Positions 48,218 to 59,933 of a DNA stretch of 64,000 bases are shown one piece after another; within the stretch, counting starts at the first letter, position 1; each line of letters starts with the position of its first letter. This DNA is from Prunus persica (lineage: Eukaryota; Streptophyta; Magnoliopsida; Rosales; Rosaceae). Location: positions 24,998,079-25,062,078 of the forward strand of contig NC_034010.1 of assembly GCF_000346465.2 (NCBI RefSeq). The letters run 5' to 3'. Made by a program: the position numbers and the translations under genes. The notes under the pieces are model-generated. The model did no database searches. It was given only the letters and a program-made list of their open reading frames with translations, and had not been told where the DNA came from.

Positions 48218-48621
48218 ATAAATCTGGTGAAGGCATGTGTGCGTGTATTTATATATGTGTGTGTATTTATGTATGCAGCCCCGCCTTAGTTGTGACCTTT
48301 GTTGGAAGAGGTGTTGTGGGGTAAGTACTCTTTTTTTTATACCAAATTTTCTTCTTCTGGGGATTGTTTATTAGAAAAGAATTATTATTTTTTATTTTTG
48401 GTCTAAAATCATATCATTAAAAGGAGCCCTGGAAAAGGAAAAAAAGCTGGCATCAAATTATGAAAAAAAATTATTTTTTTGAGAGGCTAACTTCAACATT
48501 TTTTTTGTTTAATTATCCAAGGCTTAGGCTTGAAATCAATATGTTTTTCATGAACCTTGTCAAAATCGAAATTCTCATTACATCACTAGCTAGCTAGCAA
48601 CAAGACAATGAATTATATGTC
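48218..48621. other. Gene 4 3' flank
   Basis: Matches 23744-24180 after gene 2. No gene is seen. Confidence 0.5.
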
Positions 48622-48985
48622 GGCCATCATGATACTATACGAGTTCGGCATTAATTTCGATTTGATTTTGCATCCCACTAGAACTATAGTAGAACCAAAC
48701 AATTCATCATGTCCACGTCTGACATGAAGAAGTTAAGCGTTTGAAGATGACCCAAGAAAGTGGTCTCGGTCTCTTTGGGAGATGGAGATGGAAAGAAATT
48801 CAACTTAACCAGTCCCTTAGCAGCTGAATAATCCCATGCAATAACCTCGAGCTTAATGGCTACTTCTCTCATGGAGGGCCTTTCATCCTGCAACCCTAAA
48901 CAGCTTTTTGTGAGATCAACCACTTCTTGATTATTTTACCATCAAGAATTTAATCCAAGCGACCCTCTTCCACTGAACGCGCAAA
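48622..48985 (-). pseudogene. Truncated 3' fragment of WAK-like kinase (gene 4 unit)
   Basis: Reads SCLGLQDERPSMREVAIKLE then VIAWDYSAAKGLVKLNF on the - strand, and retains part of the upstream gaccctcttccactgaacg that the 24-kb copy has lost. It breaks at gcaaata as the other fragment does, and its tail is frameshifted (NFFMSDVDMMN). It covers only the last kinase helices, so it cannot be a kinase. Confidence 0.8.
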
Positions 48986-51600
48986 TATATATAGTCCATG
49001 GTCAAGCGTTTGGGAGACGAACAAATTTATGAGAAGAAGATTTCGGTAGAAGACTAGAAGTCTGGAAGTCAACAACTTTCGCATTTCTTTTATTTATAAT
49101 CCAAGTCTTGAATTAAAAATGTTTTTCATGAGGACTTGCAAAATGAAATTTGCTTTGGTTGGGGAGGAGAAGGAGAAGAGAAGTAGATCTAGTCTCGATG
49201 CTTGCTAGCTTTAACATATTTTATTAAAGCCAGGAATTAAAAATGTTTTTCATAAGAACTAGCTAGCACTGCAATTTATAAAATCACACATCTTGCCAAA
49301 ATGAAATTTGCTTTGATTTGGGAGACGAACCAATTTACTCAACAAGACTCGGGGAGAAGACCAGATTTTATTCTCAATGCTATAACATAACATTTTTTTC
49401 AAATCCAAGTCTAGAATTAAAATGTTTTTTTTTTATTGCAACTAGCTAGCACTGGAATTAAAAGCAAACCACCTACCAAAATGAAATTTAATTTAATTTT
49501 TTTATATTAAGAGAGGCAGTTTGAACTTAATATTTTTTTTCAATATTTGAAGGAACTTAGTGATCACTAACTGTTAGATCTAATCCAATGGTGATTAAGG
49601 ATCGTCACATCTATTTATGAAATAATAATAATTTTATACTAAAAACATTGGTTAAAAGTTCAATTATACGGAAAAATAATTAAGGATTCTCCTTCTTTAA
49701 TCGTATTCAATCTCTAGAAACGCCTTCCTTCGCCTCCCTTCTTTCTTTTTTGGGGTAGGGTTTTCTCTCTTATTAAAACAGTTATTCTTGTGTTATTCTG
49801 AAAAATTATCCAGAAAACCGTAGTGTAGTGAAGTTGAAAAAGAAAGGAAAATCATTATAAAAAAATAGTTACAACACATTAAAGGATTCTTTGCCAGATA
49901 GAGTTCAAGAAGAAGAACAGATTCTCAAAGGAAATACGAAAAGCAAAACTTGAACTTGAGGAGGGAGAGAAAGAGGGTTCAGCCGTGCCCAACGATAAAA
50001 CCAATTGAGTTCAGATTCATATTAACTCGTTGATGGACGTGACTAAAAAGGAGAGGAAACAAGGAAGTTGAAAACCCCTAGTCATTATGCTGTGAGTTGG
50101 GTCAGCTTTAATTTATTTTTAGTATAATTGAACCCAGGCCAGTGTTTTTTCATGTAAAATTATTTTTTCTTAAATTGAGGCCTGAATCATTATGTACCGT
50201 TGGATTATATCTAATGCCACGTGACCACTAAGTTCCCTGCACCTTGATGAACGAAACTATATTGAAAGAAATTTCACATTCTAACCACATGACAGACATT
50301 GACAACAGTAAAGTGTTATGCAGCATAAAAAAAATAAAGCAATAAAGCTAAAGTGTTCTGACATGGTTTTGTTTCACGAGGTACTCACTCCAGTTGAAAC
50401 AAAATACATCGTTAGGAACAAGCCAAATTAGCAACAAAATGCCTCTCGCGCTAATCGAAGTAGTTGCAAAATTAACTATTGGTTGGAAAGACGAAGGAAA
50501 TGGTTACAAAAAGACTTGGGTTGGGGACAAGATAAGACTACAAGTCTAGATCTAATGTGAATGCTAAAGTTAAAAATGTTTGTTTATGACAACTAGTAGT
50601 TACTATTGCAATTAGTTGAAACGACGTGCCAAAATGTTGATAACTAAGATAAAAAAAACTTATCACATGAAATTCAAAATCAATATAAATTTTATTTATA
50701 AAATTATAAACTTACCTGATGAAATTCATAATAAGATTCATAGCCAATATATTGCAAATCTGTATATGAACAATGTGTTGTACCATAACCATACTTTCAG
50801 GTCAAATTAGACCAGTTTCCAGATTTGGCTTCAAAGGTTCATGTGCAAATATTTTTAACTTGGGTGTTTTCACGTGGTTATTATTTAGAGTTTACCTTTC
50901 GTTTCGATGAAGAAATTGAAAATTACGTACAATTTTAAAATGATGGAATTTAGATTTCCGTTGTTTAAATTTCTGACAATTAATAATTTTAGTGTTTAAA
51001 TTTATATATGTCAAATTTTATAAATGACAAACAATTATAGGGACAATATAAATGATCAAATACACATCTTTTGACGGAAATCTCGACTTCCAATCCAAAC
51101 AAATTTTTGTACAGCCATCTTAACGATAGAATCGTATTATAACAAATTTTCAATGTCTAATTACTTTATTATTAAAATTTAAAACATAAGGATAAATATG
51201 TACAACTTCAAGATACCAACCTAAATTAATCCTAACGATAATATTGATAGCCTCGAGCAATAATTAATTCTACAACTAATACAATTGCTCACTGGCAATT
51301 TTTGTTGTTGTTGTTGTTGTTGTTGTCAAAATAGCTCACTCTCTTGCTGCCAAAAAAAAAAAAATAGTCTCTCCTTTAGCGCCCGTGGAACCCAGGTGCA
51401 TTCAAGAAGATTCAAAACGTGGCTGAAGACAGCCCCGACAGCATCTACCATTCTACTATACCTTTCACTATTTTTTCTAAATATTTTCATTGGTCTTATT
51501 ATAAATTTATAACTTGACTTCAGTTGTAGAGAATTTAAGATTTAAAGGGGATTTGCTCCATCATTGCAAATTCCAGACAACTGAAGCAACTGTAGAGAAG
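48986..51600. other. Intergenic region between genes 4 and 5
   Basis: 48986-49450 ends the gene 2/gene 4 duplication. About 50400-50850 matches 57890-58800 (ggttggaaagacgaagga; gttaaaaatgtttgtttatg) and gives the empty site for the MITE at 57966. A (TTG)n run lies at 51301-51326. About 51380-51600 is the gene 5 leader (gacttcagttgtagagaatt; ggggatttgctccatcat), matching genes 1 and 3. No gene is seen. Confidence 0.45.
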
Positions 51601-54600
51601 ATGGAAGAGAAAGCTGAAGCAACTGTAGTTGCAGACAACTGGAAAGAGAAAGCTGCAAGGTTAGTTTCTATATATACGTATGCATGCAAATTTCACATTC
51701 TTGTGAACTGTGAAGAAAGTGGTTGAAGTACGTATTAAACTTTTTCTTCTGTCTCTCTTAAATCTGGATAAGAATTTTGTTACTTGGGTTCCTTTCCTTA
51801 AATGTTCTGCTCAATCCGACAGGCGGTGGAATTTTCTTTGTGTCCTGCCCAGCAGTAGCTATGATCCAAATTTAAATGCAGCAAGGTTGAACAACATATT
51901 TATATCATCATGTGTGCTTGGCGTTTTACTGGATCCTTTGTTCCTCTACATTCCCATGCTCAACCAAGATATCAAGTGTATGAAGTTGGACAACACCTTA
52001 ATGATTGCAGCTCTTGTCTCACGATCGTTCACTGATCTATTCTATATAGGCAGAATTATTTTTCAAGTTTGTAGAATTATTTTGCAAGTTTGTAGATTTA
52101 AAAACTGCCCAGCTTTTATGAATCTATTTCTTCCGGAAAGTTCCTCCTCCGAGTTAAATCAATTAAGGAATGAATACTTGCCAAAGTCAAGTATAGCTAA
52201 GAAGATATGGCAGTCGTCTATCATAGTTGACATTTTAGCTATTCTTCCTCTTCCACAGGTATGAACAAAGGCCCTTGCTTCGATCTGGCCAGTACTCTAG
52301 ATCGAGTTAATTGCTTTCCAAGCTCACTGTTTCTGTTTTTTTTTTCCTTCTTTTTTTCTTTTTGTTTGGTAATTCACTGTTTTTTGTTTGCACGCAATGC
52401 TATTTCAATATATAAGAGATTTTGCTCCAAATAGTCGATATTAACTTTGCTATGTTTCCAGGTGGTAATTCTCTTTTTCTTTCTGAAAATGAAGGGAGGA
52501 TCTTTTGGGAAGCATATTATGAACATTCTGATTATGGTGCAATATGTACCGCGAGTTCTTCGCATCTATCTATCATGCAAAAAAGCTAAAAAACCATTCA
52601 AAGGACATATGGCATTATGGGTTAAAGGTTTACTCAATTTTTTTCTTTACATTCTGGCTAGTCATGTAAGTTTCACTTTTATCATAATTTATTTTAATTT
52701 CAAAACGTTACTTTACTTTACATAAGGAAAATACTTGTCTCTTTTTCATGCAAGAACTTCTACTTTCTTGCCAATCATAATCTGACATATGCAAATAAAA
52801 TATATATTTTTTATTTTTTTATAAATTATTTTTGCATATATGTCAAATTATGTTTGATAGTAATGTCTCATGTTGGGAAGGAGACAAACTGTGTTTGAAA
52901 TTTTATTTTCATAAAAACTTATTAGCATCATATAAAATTTTCACAAAAGTTCATTCTAACTAGCTTGTTGGTTTCTTTAGGTACTTGGAGCTTTTTGGTA
53001 CTTTTTTGCCGTGCAGCGACTAATAAGTTGTTGGGAACATGCATGCCGATATGAAAATGGATGTGGCAGTAGTACTTTTGACTGTCATGATCACCATACG
53101 TTGAGAAATATTACTGTGCTAAATGATTTATGCCCTATAAATCCACAAAATTCAACTCTCTTTGATTTTGGCATATATCTAAATATCCTTCAGTCAGGTG
53201 TTTTGTGGTCAACAAACTATCCCCTGAAGTATTTGAACAGTTTTTGTTGGGGCCTGCGAAATTTGAGGTTTGTACATGTGAGACCCTTTGATCTTACAGA
53301 TTGGGTTATAATTACAAATAAATAAACATCTAAATTTGCAATCCGGAGGATTTTGTTTTTGTTTTTTTTATAAAAAAATTATAATAATCAACTAGCCTTT
53401 GAAGTGTTGGTATCTTTGTCGAAAGAAGTACTCTTTGCATGGTATTTTGATTAATTACCCAAAGAAAGTTATTAATAAGTACATAATCATAATGTGTTCC
53501 ATGTAAAGATGAATACAATTAACTTTTTTCTTTCTTTCTAGGATGGCTGTAATTTATATGCCCTACATGGACAAAATGCTGGGTCTGGAACTAGAGAAAT
53601 GGTCTTAGATTTCCGTACATTGAACACATTATAGTCATTTTATAATGAGGGCAAATTGGTTAGCCGTTAGATTAAATTGGTTAGTCATTTTATAACTTTT
53701 GATTTGTATATCTTATGTATTGTGATCCATTTCATTTTTGCAGTTCTCTTGCTTCAAATCTCCAGCCGAGTTTCAATACATGGGAAATCCTCTTTGTGGC
53801 TTTTATATCTATAATCGGCTTGCTACTATTTGTATATCTCATTGGAAATTTACAGGTTGGTGCACTGAATATCTTTATATAAAAAGTTATCCTTAAGCTT
53901 TCAGCGATCCTGATATATGTTTATTTATTTTTCTCATTTGAATACCCATCTATATATATATATATATATATATTTATTTATTTATGTTTTTTTTTCCCGG
54001 TCAATGTGTGTGTCTATATATATAAATTAGAATCAATGAACTGAAACTCTTGTTGTGAAATAGACCTATGTGCAGTTAGATACTGAAAGGTTAGAGTCGC
54101 ACAGACGCAAGATGAAAATTGAAATGAAGATGAAAGTAAAAGGCCAAGAAGTAGAATCATGGTTATCTAAAAATGGCATCCCCCTGCATAATATGCGGGT
54201 GATCATGGAAAAGGTACGACAAGAACTTGAAGAAAACTGGGATATTGATGTGGTTCAGGAAATCCTCTCTGTTCTTACCCCCAAATATATCAAAAGTTGC
54301 ACCCCGTTCAGAAGGCTGCAGAAGGTAGGTCAGAAGCTAGTTTATACAATATATATATATACCTACACATTTGTTTTTAACCATCCGAACCATCTATATT
54401 TTAAGCCTACATTTATAGATCATCATTATATTTCCAGTATGTATTAATGGTTTTTTTATTTATAATATATTTTTGTTATTTCCAATATGTACTAATGTTA
54501 AAAATGTATGTTTAATGTGTGTCCCCGATCCTATATATATATATATATATATTAGATTTTTAATTGCTGATTATTTTTCTAAAATATTATATATATTTCT

Positions 54601-56801
54601 AGGTGCCACTACTTAAAGACATGGACGAAGGAGTTTTGAGAGAAATCTCTGAGAAGCTTAAGCCCAAGAAGTATACTCCTGAACAAATCATTATTAAGAA
54701 GGATCAAACACTTGAAATGATGCTTTTCATCGTGGACGGACGTGTAACCATTGAAAAGGAAAATTCTCAGTTGCAATTAGGCGCAGGAGATCTTTATGGA
54801 GAGGAACTTCTAGTTTCGCCATTGTGGACCTCCTCTGGTGATGCAAAACCCATAAACGAGTCTGTTCGGGCCATTGATGATGTTCAAGCCCTTGTAATCT
54901 CCGCCACAGACATGGCGACCTTGGGCTTTAGTTCCAGGCGGTCTATCAACGAGTTGCGCATGGTGGTAACTATTCTTCAGAAAGTAAGCTCCTTTTTATT
55001 TAGAAGATGTAATGATGTTACTTATTTGAATTATATCATGTTCTCTATATGTTTGAGAAATTAATAATGTGTCAAATCCTAGGTGCCAAAACTTGAAACT
55101 ATGGATAAACAAGTATTGAAAGCAATGTCTCATCATCTTTCTCTGGTTAGCTATAAACACGACGATTATATTGTTCGAGAGAACCAACCAGTTAGTATGA
55201 TGTTCTTCGTCACGAGGGGAGAGGTAACAAAAAATGAGAACCCTTTCGAAGAAAATTTTATTGGAGAAGAACTTCTTGAGTGGGTACTGGATAAGTCTTT
55301 TCCTACCATATTACCCTTGTCGACCTGCACTGTTAGAGTAGTCTCAAATGATGCTGAAGTCCTCGTTTTGAAGGCCAGGATGTTGAAGATTGTAGTCTCT
55401 AAGTTCATGAAGCATTTCAGCGATTTCGCCTCTCCCTCAGATATCCGGTTGACGTGGCTAAAAAAAGTAAGTTGCTCCATCTGCAGTACTAACTTTTAAT
55501 GAAGAAAACACATCCAATTAAAACCATTATATATCATCCTAGCTACCCAGTACTAACTTTTAGAAGATTTACTTTATATTTTTCTTGACTGACAATGTCG
55601 CATGCGTCTATCTAATTTTAGGTGGAAATCTTTCAAAACATGGAGGAACAAGTGTTGGAAGCAATCTTGCAGTGTCTTAAGCCCATGAACTTCAATGTTG
55701 CCAAGCGCCATATTCTTCAAGAGAAAAAACCACTTAAAATGATGTTCTTCGTCATCCGAGGAGTTGTATTAATTGAAAATGATAGTTCTATGGACGTGAA
55801 CATTAAAAAAACATGTGAAATAGGAAGTTTCTATGGAGAAGAACTTGTACACTGGGTTACAACTTGGGTATCACACAAGTCCCTTCCTCCCAAACTACCT
55901 TTATCACCTTGTTCTGCGCTATGCGGCGTGCTTGGTGGTCCTGTTGAAATCCTTGCTCTCAAAGCGGACGACTTGAAGAGTGTAGTCTCTGAATTCAGGT
56001 CGAAATTCAGCATGGAAACGGCCCTCCCCACAGATTCTGATCAGCCTCGGGACCCGTTGACCATCCTAAAGAATGTAAGTTCCTCTGGATGAAGAGAAAC
56101 AGACCTATATATATATATATATCCTATATATTTTAATCATGATTCTAATTTCTCCTTTGCCATAAATAAATATGGTCTCCAATAATATCCTAGGTGGAAA
56201 GCCTTGAGACTATGGATGAGGAAGTGTTGAAAGAAATATGCAAGCATCTTACCCAAAAAACATATAAAGATGAGTACATTATTCTAAAGGATAAACAAAT
56301 GGAAATGATGTTTTTCATCGTCAGCGGAGTTGTGTCAGTGACAAACGAGAGCTCGAAACATTACCGCAGAGAAGGAGAACATCCAAATCACAGTGGAGAT
56401 GAGCTTATACAACATTGGATGCGATCTAAAAGTACGGATGCTAACGTTCCTGCCGAATTGCCCCCCTCTCCTTTTAGTTTTTGGGCCATCGGTGAAGTTG
56501 AAGTTCAGATTCTTAAGGCCGAAGACTTGGCAAGGGTTCAGCTTGGTGATCGAATTGGTTAGTAAGATTATGTATGTGCAACTAATTATTATTATTTTTT
56601 TTTGTGAGGTGTGCATATAATAAAGGCATGTGTGTAGTAATAAGATGTTATTTTCCCATCCGCGGCTACATGCATGCTTATTTACATACGTACTTTCGTT
56701 GTCTGATTGCTAGTATTTCTTGGTGCCAGGTTCTTGAAGAAGTGGCAAGGAAGACTGATGGCACGATTACTTGTCCAAGGACAGGTTTGGTTTGCAATTA
56801 A
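51601..56801 (+). CDS. Gene 5: CNGC-like channel with four tandem CNBDs
   Basis: Exons: 51601-51659, 51853-52258, 52462-52665, 52981-53267, 53744-53855, 54064-54324, 54603-54983, 55083-55466, 55622-56074, 56194-56535, 56730-56801; phases agree, giving 986 residues. S1 contains VLLDPLFLYIPML; after S2 a 21-base tandem duplication gives RIIFQVC-RIILQVC; S4 is VQYVPRVLRIYLSCK; the pore is NLSSLASNL (A322-S323-N324). CNBDs are about 444-570 (GDLYGEELL), 571-698 (NFIGEELLEW), 699-849 (SFYGEELVHW) and 850-963 (HSGDELIQHW). The last exon reads VLEEVARKTDGTITC then PRTGLVCN; its donor AGG|gttcag is the best among the copies. If unspliced, the protein ends at 56560-56562. The N terminus is shorter than in gene 2. 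There is no IQ motif. This is the cleanest four-CNBD model in the window. Confidence 0.87.
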
Positions 56802-57965
56802 ACAAATCTGGTGAAGACATGCGTGTGTATATATTTTTGTGTGTGTGTGATCAAGTGAAACTTAAGCTCGCTGCGGGTCAACTCACAATTGTGCCAAATC
56901 CCAAAACTTTGAGCCAAGCTGGACCCGTCCCGGCCCATGATGATCCCAGAGTCTGGAAGCCAAAAACTTTCCAGAGCCTAGATCTAGTCTCGACGCTTGC
57001 TAGGTTTAACATATTTTATTAAAGCCCGGAATTGAAAATGCTTTTCATGAGAACTAGCAAGCACTGCAATTTGCCAAAATTAAATTTGCTTTGTCTTGGG
57101 AGACGAACGAATCTAGTCAACAAGACTTGGTGGGGACATGACCAGATTCTATTCTCAATGCTAAAATAACATTTTTTTATTTATCCAATTCTAGAATTAA
57201 AAGATTTTTATTGTGACAACCAAACAAGCTACCAAAATGAAATTTAATTTTTTTTTATTTTTTGAGGTCCTTTTCTATTGAAAGGAGCGATAGTATATTA
57301 AACTCACACACACAATACAAATACTAAGACTCGAACCCAGGACCTTATCTGAGGGAGTAAATACTCCAAACCACTACACTAGTTGGTCCTTTGTTTAATC
57401 TATTTATTTATATTAAGAAGGGCAATTTTAACTTCATAAATACTATTAAACTAATAATAACTAGTTGGCAAAATAAAATTTACTTTTGTTTAATAGTTTA
57501 CGGCCTTCTCTTCTCAACTTCTTGTGCGCGGTAAAAACTAGTACACGTTTATATAATTTGTATGTTCCAATCTTCTAGTTACTGTCGGGGTCATCTATAT
57601 AATAGATACGGATGTTGGCATAAGACCTTAATAAAAATATTAAAAGCATTAAAATCCGGATTAATAGGTTTTTTTTAACTGACCAAATGCAATTAAGTAT
57701 TAATTTCTTTCAAATGTTAAAATATATTTTAAATTCTAATCACCCTCTCTCAGTATCGCTTGTATCAAAAACATTTTAAACTCTAATCCGCGTCTCCAAT
57801 TAGTTAAAAAAACATAGCTCTAAGATTTACATTATAACAACAATAAAGTATTCTGACAATGGGCACCCACTTAAATCGAAACACAATACAATTAATTACA
57901 TAGTTAGGAACAAACCAACTAGCAACAAGATGCCTCTCGCACCAATTGGAGTAGTTGTAAAATTA
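56802..57965. other. Gene 5 3' flank
   Basis: 56950-57240 matches the flanks after the kinase fragments of genes 2 and 4, but the kinase fragment itself is missing at this place. A SINE lies at 57250-57392 and the left target duplication of a MITE at 57957-57965. No gene is seen. Confidence 0.45.
57250..57392 (-). mobile_element. tRNA-derived SINE
   Basis: On the - strand an A-box-like TAGTGTAGTGG (57371-57381) is followed about 35 bases on by a B-box-like GGTTCGAGTC (57328-57337), the internal promoter of RNA polymerase III. The sequence then runs into aaaggacctc and an A/T-rich tail at about 57240-57262. Boundaries are approximate. Confidence 0.6.
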
Positions 57966-58360
57966 GAGTTATTTACACTAATACCCTCTGAGGTTTTTGG
58001 TGTTTTCATAAAACCTCTTGAGATTTCAAAAATTACACAAACACTCCTTGAAATTTCAAATTGTTTTCACAAAACTCCTTTTCGTTGATTGTTCGTCTAA
58101 AAATGATTATTTCATAGAAGAAACCTTATGCAAATGACAAAATTGACCTCTATGAATGTATGTGCAATAATCTCAAATGCTAACTTTGTTTGTCGAATAA
58201 TTTTTTATATATATATATATAAAATCATCAATTTTTGAATAAAAAATTAATGAAAGGAAGTTTTATGAAAAAAAAAAAAATTAAAACCTCACAGAGTTCT
58301 GTGACAGAGATCAGTGTTACCACACCGAAAACAGCACTAGGTATTGGTGTAAACAACTCT
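57966..58360. mobile_element. MITE, 395 bp, with 9-bp target duplication and an empty site in the window
   Basis: Ends gagttatttacactaatacc and ggtattggtgtaaacaactct are inverted. Flanks are gtaaaatta (57957-57965) and gcaaaatta (58361-58369), one mismatch. The paralogous region near 50461-50480 (tagttgcaaaattaactatt) lacks the element. A 9-bp duplication suggests a Mutator-type origin. Confidence 0.75.
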
Positions 58361-59933
58361 GCAAAATTAACTAATGGTAATAAACTATTTGCTTTGGTTG
58401 GAAAGACGAAGGAATTTATTACAAAAAGATACTTACTTGGGGACCAGACTAGAAGTCTAGAAGTTGATAATTAAGAATTTACTTACAAAAAATTTAAAAC
58501 CTCACAGAGTTCTGTGACATAGATCAGTGTTTCCATGACAAGAGTTAAAAATGTTTGTTTATGACAACTATAGCGATCTATTATTAGTACTACAATTCAT
58601 AAATTCAAACAACTTGCCAAGAAGTTGATAATTAAGAAAAAAGACACTTGTCTATTGAAATTTTAATCAATATAAACTATATATATATATATATATATAA
58701 TGTGGGACTGCATATCTGTGTATGAACGATGTGTTGTATACTTTAAGGTTGAATTAGGTCAGTTCCCAGATTTGAGTCAAAAGGCTCTCCTGAATCGATC
58801 TTCACGTGACGACCCACGTTACAGTGTATTGGAATCATGTTGAAATGTACAAATGGCAACATGAAGATTTATATAATTTGGGTGTTTACACGAGATTTAT
58901 TATTTTTATGGTATTACTTCGATTAGATAAGCTACTTTAATTTATTTGATTTATTATGTTTAAGGTAGATAGATTTTCTGGTTTATTATTTTTAAAGGTA
59001 TAATCAAATAGCAATTTGATTGAAATCCAATTAGCACTATGAAGATTTAATCAAATAGCAATTTGGGCGTTTGCACATGGTTATCATTTTAACGTCTACC
59101 GCAAGTTGATAATAAACTAATTTGCTTTGGTTGGTGACATATGGTCCGTTTAGCAGTACTTCTGGAAGGGCTAAAAGTGTTTTCTGACAATGAAAAATGC
59201 TTCTAACAATGTTTGCCAAAAAAGCGCTTTTAGGCCATAGAAGCGCTTTCTAGATAAGCACCTGCCATGTACTTCTCTAGAAAGCACTCTTGAGTGCTTT
59301 TCTAGGAAGCACTTTGATTTCTTATGAAAATTTCAACTTCTTTATAATAAAAGCGCTTTTAATATAAACGCTTATGAACAAAAATGCTTTATAAAGAAGC
59401 AGTCCCAAATGAGCTTATAGTCCTTGTTGAAAACTTTAAGTTTGGCAAGATAATTGTATCTCCAATCAGAAGTGCTTACTAGAAGTTCTTTTCTCTCTTC
59501 ATATTGCTTGACATCTCTATATTTTAGTAAGAGTTGGATAAGGAGATCATGGTTAAAATTGAAATTTTTAACTTCTCTAAATTTTAGTTAAGAAGCTCAT
59601 TTAATGAGTTTTTTTGGAGATGCTCTCTTATACATATGAATGTGTTGTACCGTACGTAAACTTGAATTGGATCAGTTCTTACATTAGGTACGTTTGCAAA
59701 CTTGAATTAGATACACATCCTCCTCACATTACGACCCACGTTACCGTTAACAAAGTTGACTCAAATTGAAACAAGCTAATATTTGTTAATTTTTACAATA
59801 CATCACTAGCAGCAGATCAATTAAGGGTTTGCAGTGTCTACCCAAAAAAAAAAGGTCTCAAATTGAAACAAGGTACAATTTTCATTACATCACAAGCAAG
59901 CTGGCAACAAGACAATTATATCGGCCATCATCA
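58361..59933. other. Intergenic region downstream (3') of the WAK-like gene
   Basis: 58370-58800 matches about 50480-50850. A (TA)n run lies at 58679-58700 and a MITE at 59142-59415. 59780-59933 is the kinase 3' flank, part of which (cattacatcac...gcaacaagacaat) was copied with the 24- and 48-kb fragments. No other gene is seen. Confidence 0.45.
59142..59415. mobile_element. hAT-like MITE
   Basis: The left end tggtccgtttagcagtactt and the reversed right end (agctcatttgggactgcttc) follow the common gtttgg...agcncttct pattern. The interior is full of aagcgctttt and agcacttt palindromic words. Ends are approximate. Confidence 0.5.

Noticed and set aside
57328..57381. A functional tRNA gene
   Set aside because: Box A- and B-like motifs are present, but the sequence does not form a recognisable cloverleaf with acceptor stem and anticodon loop. 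A SINE is the better reading.
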